A DNA stretch of 8,857 bases from JBHWPB01 sp043424675 (GTDB taxonomy: Bacteria; Bacillota; Bacilli; Lactobacillales; Carnobacteriaceae_A). Position 1 is the stretch's first letter. The number at the start of each line of letters is the position of its first letter. The DNA lies in assembly GCA_043424675.1 (NCBI GenBank), contig JBHWPB010000154.1, positions 1 through 8,857 on the forward strand. The letters are read 5' to 3'. Under the pieces are notes generated by a model. The model saw only the letters and a program-made list of their open reading frames with translations. It did no database searches and was not told where the DNA came from. Below are positions 7,301 to 8,857 of this stretch, piece after piece. The translations under genes and the position numbers were made by a program.

Positions 7301-8089
7301 GTCTTGATCTAAAATCTCAACCATTGAAGCGATGCCTCTCTCGCTTTTGACTAGATTTTTTGCTGTATTCAATATATCAATCCCATATTCCAATTCAGAG
7401 AGGATCTGAGGCTGGATGAGTTCGTTAAAGAGCAGGGTTTCTTCAAAGTTCTCTTCGTCTACCTCGTAGAGATGGTTTAACGAAGACAGCCAAGCCTCGG
7501 GATCGGGATGAGAGATGGACATATTGTGCATAGACATAATGATGTCAGTGAAGCTGTTAGAATTCCGGTCTCCTGAATACATTTCAAAAACTTCTTGGAT
7601 AGCTTCATTGTCTGAACTCAATAATTCTTCACGCAATTCGTCCCATACCGTTTCCTTTAAGAGAGCAATCTCCGTATCATCACTGAGTTGGCGAGAGTTT
7701 GGATCCATATCTGTCAGATAATAAAAACGCTGTATGATCTCCCGACAGAAAGAGTGAATCGTTGAGATATTGGCTTGTGGCAATTTGGTAATCTGACGGA
7801 TGTAATGATTGCGCTGATCACCGCTGCTCTCATTCACTTCTTTTTGCAAGGCGGTCAAGATACGTTCCTTCATCTCTTGAGCGGCAGCCCTCGTAAAGGT
7901 TACGATCAGAAGACGATCAATCTCCGACCCTTTTTTGATTTTTTCGATGACTCTATCGACTAGCACTCGTGTTTTTCCAGACCCTGCTGAAGCAGAAACC
8001 AAGATGTCAGAACCTCCACTGTGAATAGCTTCCCATTGACTTTTTGTGTAGAAAGAATTCTGTGGATAAGCTGGGATACCTTTAGTCAT
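4334..8089 (-). CDS. addA: ATP-dependent helicase/nuclease subunit A (AddA/RexA)
   Basis: Large subunit of the AddAB (RexAB) enzyme that unwinds and resects double-strand DNA ends and prepares them for RecA. The start is taken at ATG 8089 (MTKGIPAYP), giving 1251 residues; B. subtilis AddA is about 1230. UvrD/SF1A helicase motifs run in order: Walker A SASAGSGKT (32-40, K39), Ia IVTFTRAAA (62-70), TIHSFCREI (110-118), Walker B LIDEYQDTS (410-418), VGDVKQSIYRFR (441-452), LLENFRSR (477-484), VMTTHASKGLQFP (796-808) and LYVALTRAEQKL (873-884). The C-terminal RecB-type nuclease is complete: H1083 in GMATHLV, D1177 in GIADGI, D1191 and K1193 in FDYKTD, and QLNLY (1215-1219). The start overlaps the addB stop by 8 nt (ATGACTAA), implying translational coupling. 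An in-frame ATG at 8107 is rejected because the ribosome site lies between the two ATGs. Lactobacillales homologues are often called RexA. Confidence 0.97.
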   Translation of the reverse strand: MTKGIPAYPQNSFYTKSQWEAIHSGGSDILVSASAGSGKTRVLVDRVIEKIKKGSEIDRLLIVTFTRAAAQEMKERILTALQKEVNESSGDQRNHYIRQITKLPQANISTIHSFCREIIQRFYYLTDMDPNSRQLSDDTEIALLKETVWDELREELLSSDNEAIQEVFEMYSGDRNSNSFTDIIMSMHNMSISHPDPEAWLSSLNHLYEVDEENFEETLLFNELIQPQILSELEYGIDILNTAKNLVKSERGIASMVEILDQDLEFFKELVESIAQEKVERAYELIHTHKWPQWKVPKDEDDTRKDFVRDIVRDGYRNKAKNIIDKTLKNDYFFAPVSTQIYLLEEMREPVATLAKITDLFNKRYAEYKKERQLIDFNDLEHRSLEILNTKEEEVYVACEYYRRFFEEVLIDEYQDTSILQEEILKKVAYPEAATGNRFMVGDVKQSIYRFRQAEPQLFIEKFLDFKGEESGERVILLENFRSRKEILSFVNLLFTQLMDEEVGEIDYDESQALIKGDLKPDYPDGEDFETELLIYETDDELEEDLFPDSTEGEINLLALKIKSMIENEKTIYDKATEENRPVNYSDFVVLTRTKQHNLKIQSIFQEYNIPVSVNETQNYFQTTEVTTMMSVLKMIDNPYQDIPTAAVLRSPIVGLKENELAEIRIANKESDYFTALLTYMEANKGNPTSPKLYKTVSDFLDQLSGWRDISERITISELIWRIYSATGYLDFVAGMPGGKQRKANLHALYERAQVFERTEFKGLYRFIQFIERMQERDNDLSEPSALSAHENAVRVMTTHASKGLQFPIVILFELSKQITGVDYQGDVLLDKNYGIATKYIDAGSRIKAKTLAHTGLKNEIQRKAYSEEMRILYVALTRAEQKLILIGRYDNAGKAVQEWSSVSSHTETTLPISNRLGGKQTMLDWVGSALIRYSEIDGANNILVNRGEVSPFRVSFYGDEAMGQLISEAVGKEKVSWYDSFRKGDLQLAKDEDIGLTNELLEKSRDLMNYEYPHKAATHTTSYQSVSEIKRLFEDPDLSRLVQFDERRPQGQNRYVIDELERPKFISEVQVPTPAEIGMATHLVLQVISFQTLPGRKDIQDQIDKLVANGSIHAEVAAYIDVEKLVQFFETALAERMTHHEETLERELSFSLKIPANRIYPDIPSDDQILIHGIADGIFQKDDGSYVLFDYKTDKVTRYGDQAAEAMLSKYRGQLNLYQIAIESILDVTVSESYLVLLDNTEIVPVTIKN

Positions 8090-8857
8090 TTTTCTCCTCC
8101 TCTTCATGATGATGTCTTAAGCTCTTTTCAATATCTCGTATTGTCTTTTTACTTTTCGGATAATACCTGTTGTCTTTCAGTAAAGCATCAAATTGAGAGA
8201 CAGCTCTATAAGGACTTCTGACGGAAGGGGTGTAATTGGGAGCTCTTCCTGTATCATAGGGCCTTAAATCTGTTATTCCATTTAATATTTTTTCGCCTGC
8301 TTCGATAATTTTTTCTCCTAGAAAAGTATTGAGAATGTTAAATTCTTCTTCGCTAAAAGTTGTTCCGTTGAGTTTGATTTCATCATTGCCTTTATTGTAG
8401 CGCATACTGTACAGAGGCGAGTGCTTGCTTATTTCAATATAATCTTTGAATATCTCTATATCATCTTCAGGATCGATGATGAATCCTTGATTCAGCTTAT
8501 ATTGTTTTATTCGTTCGTCTCGGACACTTTCATTTCGCTTGTCGTCTGATAAATTAAAGTCCTGAGGTTCTAATTCGATAAAAGGATTTTGAATCTGATA
8601 ATAGAATCCTCCAAAAGGCTTAGCTTCTTTACCCACTAATTCCTTCGAATTTTCGAGGGCTGTCAGAAGATAAGTAAGTAATTGTAAATCGAGACCATAA
8701 TAGACATCTTCAATATTAAAGTTCTGTTTGCTGGATTTGTAATCGACGACATTTAAGTAAAAAGAATCTTCTATCAGGGCAGACTCCACCCTGTCAATCA
8801 CTCCTCTGAGGTGGATAGAACGATCTTGGGTCAAGTCATAACTGAAACCAGCACTAC
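8082..8857 (-). CDS. addB: ATP-dependent nuclease subunit B (AddB/RexB), C-terminal part only
   Basis: Second nuclease subunit of the AddAB/RexAB double-strand-break enzyme. Only the last 257 residues lie in the window; the frame stays open to the edge, and the full family protein is over 1100 aa. The RecB-type nuclease centre is present: GVIDR (visible residues 18-22, D21), VVDYKSS (36-42, D38 and K40) and LQLLTY (57-62, Q58 and Y62), so this subunit should still cut DNA. In B. subtilis AddB three cysteines spaced C-x2-C-x5-C just before a VCQFD-like motif hold a 4Fe-4S cluster. Here the aligned residues are Ser211, Ser214 and Ser220 (before QFD), and the visible part has no cysteine at all. 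That fits the RexB type of streptococci and relatives, which I recall as annotated without the cluster. The Glu-rich C-terminal tail is encoded by the addA ribosome site. Confidence 0.95.
   Translation of the reverse strand, partial: SAGFSYDLTQDRSIHLRGVIDRVESALIEDSFYLNVVDYKSSKQNFNIEDVYYGLDLQLLTYLLTALENSKELVGKEAKPFGGFYYQIQNPFIELEPQDFNLSDDKRNESVRDERIKQYKLNQGFIIDPEDDIEIFKDYIEISKHSPLYSMRYNKGNDEIKLNGTTFSEEEFNILNTFLGEKIIEAGEKILNGITDLRPYDTGRAPNYTPSVRSPYRAVSQFDALLKDNRYYPKSKKTIRDIEKSLRHHHEEEEKND
8094..8102 (-). promoter_or_regulatory. Ribosome binding site that sets the addA start at 8089
   Basis: GAGGAGGAG on the minus strand, with the AGGAGG core at 8096-8101 and 6 nt to the ATG at 8089. It lies inside the last codons of addB (Glu-Glu-Glu-Glu). 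The upstream in-frame ATG at 8105-8107 precedes this site and would not use it. Confidence 0.88.

Noticed and set aside
4334..8089. Assignment of the large helicase as PcrA/UvrD or a phage-defence helicase-nuclease
   Set aside because: Length of 1251 aa, the RecB-type nuclease domain and the overlapping AddB partner identify it as AddA/RexA.
8090..8107. Earlier in-frame ATG for addA giving MKRRRK
   Set aside because: The basic extension is simply the Shine-Dalgarno AGAGGAGGAGA read as codons; the ATG at 8089 has ideal spacing to it.
8095..8115. His-rich tail of AddB (HHHEEEEKND) as a metal-binding site
   Set aside because: It is dictated by the overlapping addA ribosome site and three histidines at a terminus are weak evidence.
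8082..8834. A separate 250-residue gene starting at TTG 8834
   Set aside because: The frame remains open upstream to the window edge and the protein is clearly the AddB C-terminal nuclease part, so this is a truncated larger gene.

Overview
The window is low-GC Firmicute chromosome. Gene content (lspA followed by an RluD-family gene; addA/addB, also called rexA/rexB), TTG and ATG starts behind strong Shine-Dalgarno sites, and a RexB-like AddB tail without iron-sulfur cysteines all point to Lactobacillales. The three secreted proteins are extremely acidic, which hints at a salt- or alkali-tolerant member (a Carnobacteriaceae-type organism is my guess). No genus can be fixed from the sequence alone.

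Layout. Positions 1-1257 (minus strand) hold lspA, lipoprotein signal peptidase, followed closely by an RluD-family 23S rRNA pseudouridine synthase whose C-terminus is cut by the window edge. A divergent intergenic region of about 240 bp (1258-1499) carries back-to-back extended -10 promoters and, on the plus-strand side, a dyad that could be an operator. Positions 1500-4219 (plus strand) are a tight three-gene operon: an acidic YkyA-like lipoprotein, a CE4 (NodB-fold) polysaccharide deacetylase lipoprotein, and a secreted DUF4015-type putative glycoside hydrolase, with gaps of 3 and 2 bp. A strong bidirectional terminator at 4271-4310 separates this operon from the convergent addB-addA pair. 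addA is complete (1251 aa); for addB only the C-terminal 257 residues are inside the window.

How the genes fit together. LspA acts on lipid-modified prolipoproteins, so it would mature the two lipoproteins encoded divergently beside it. The deacetylase and glycoside hydrolase are probably partners on one extracellular or cell-wall glycan, in the way deacetylase and hydrolase modules are paired in PgaB and PelA. No polymer synthase lies in the window, so the substrate is unknown. AddAB is the helicase-nuclease that resects double-strand breaks for RecA-dependent repair and is functionally unrelated to the envelope genes. No mobile element, tRNA, rRNA or CRISPR array was seen. The most interesting parts are the envelope operon with its dyad-associated promoter, and the complete loss of cysteines at the iron-sulfur site of AddB.
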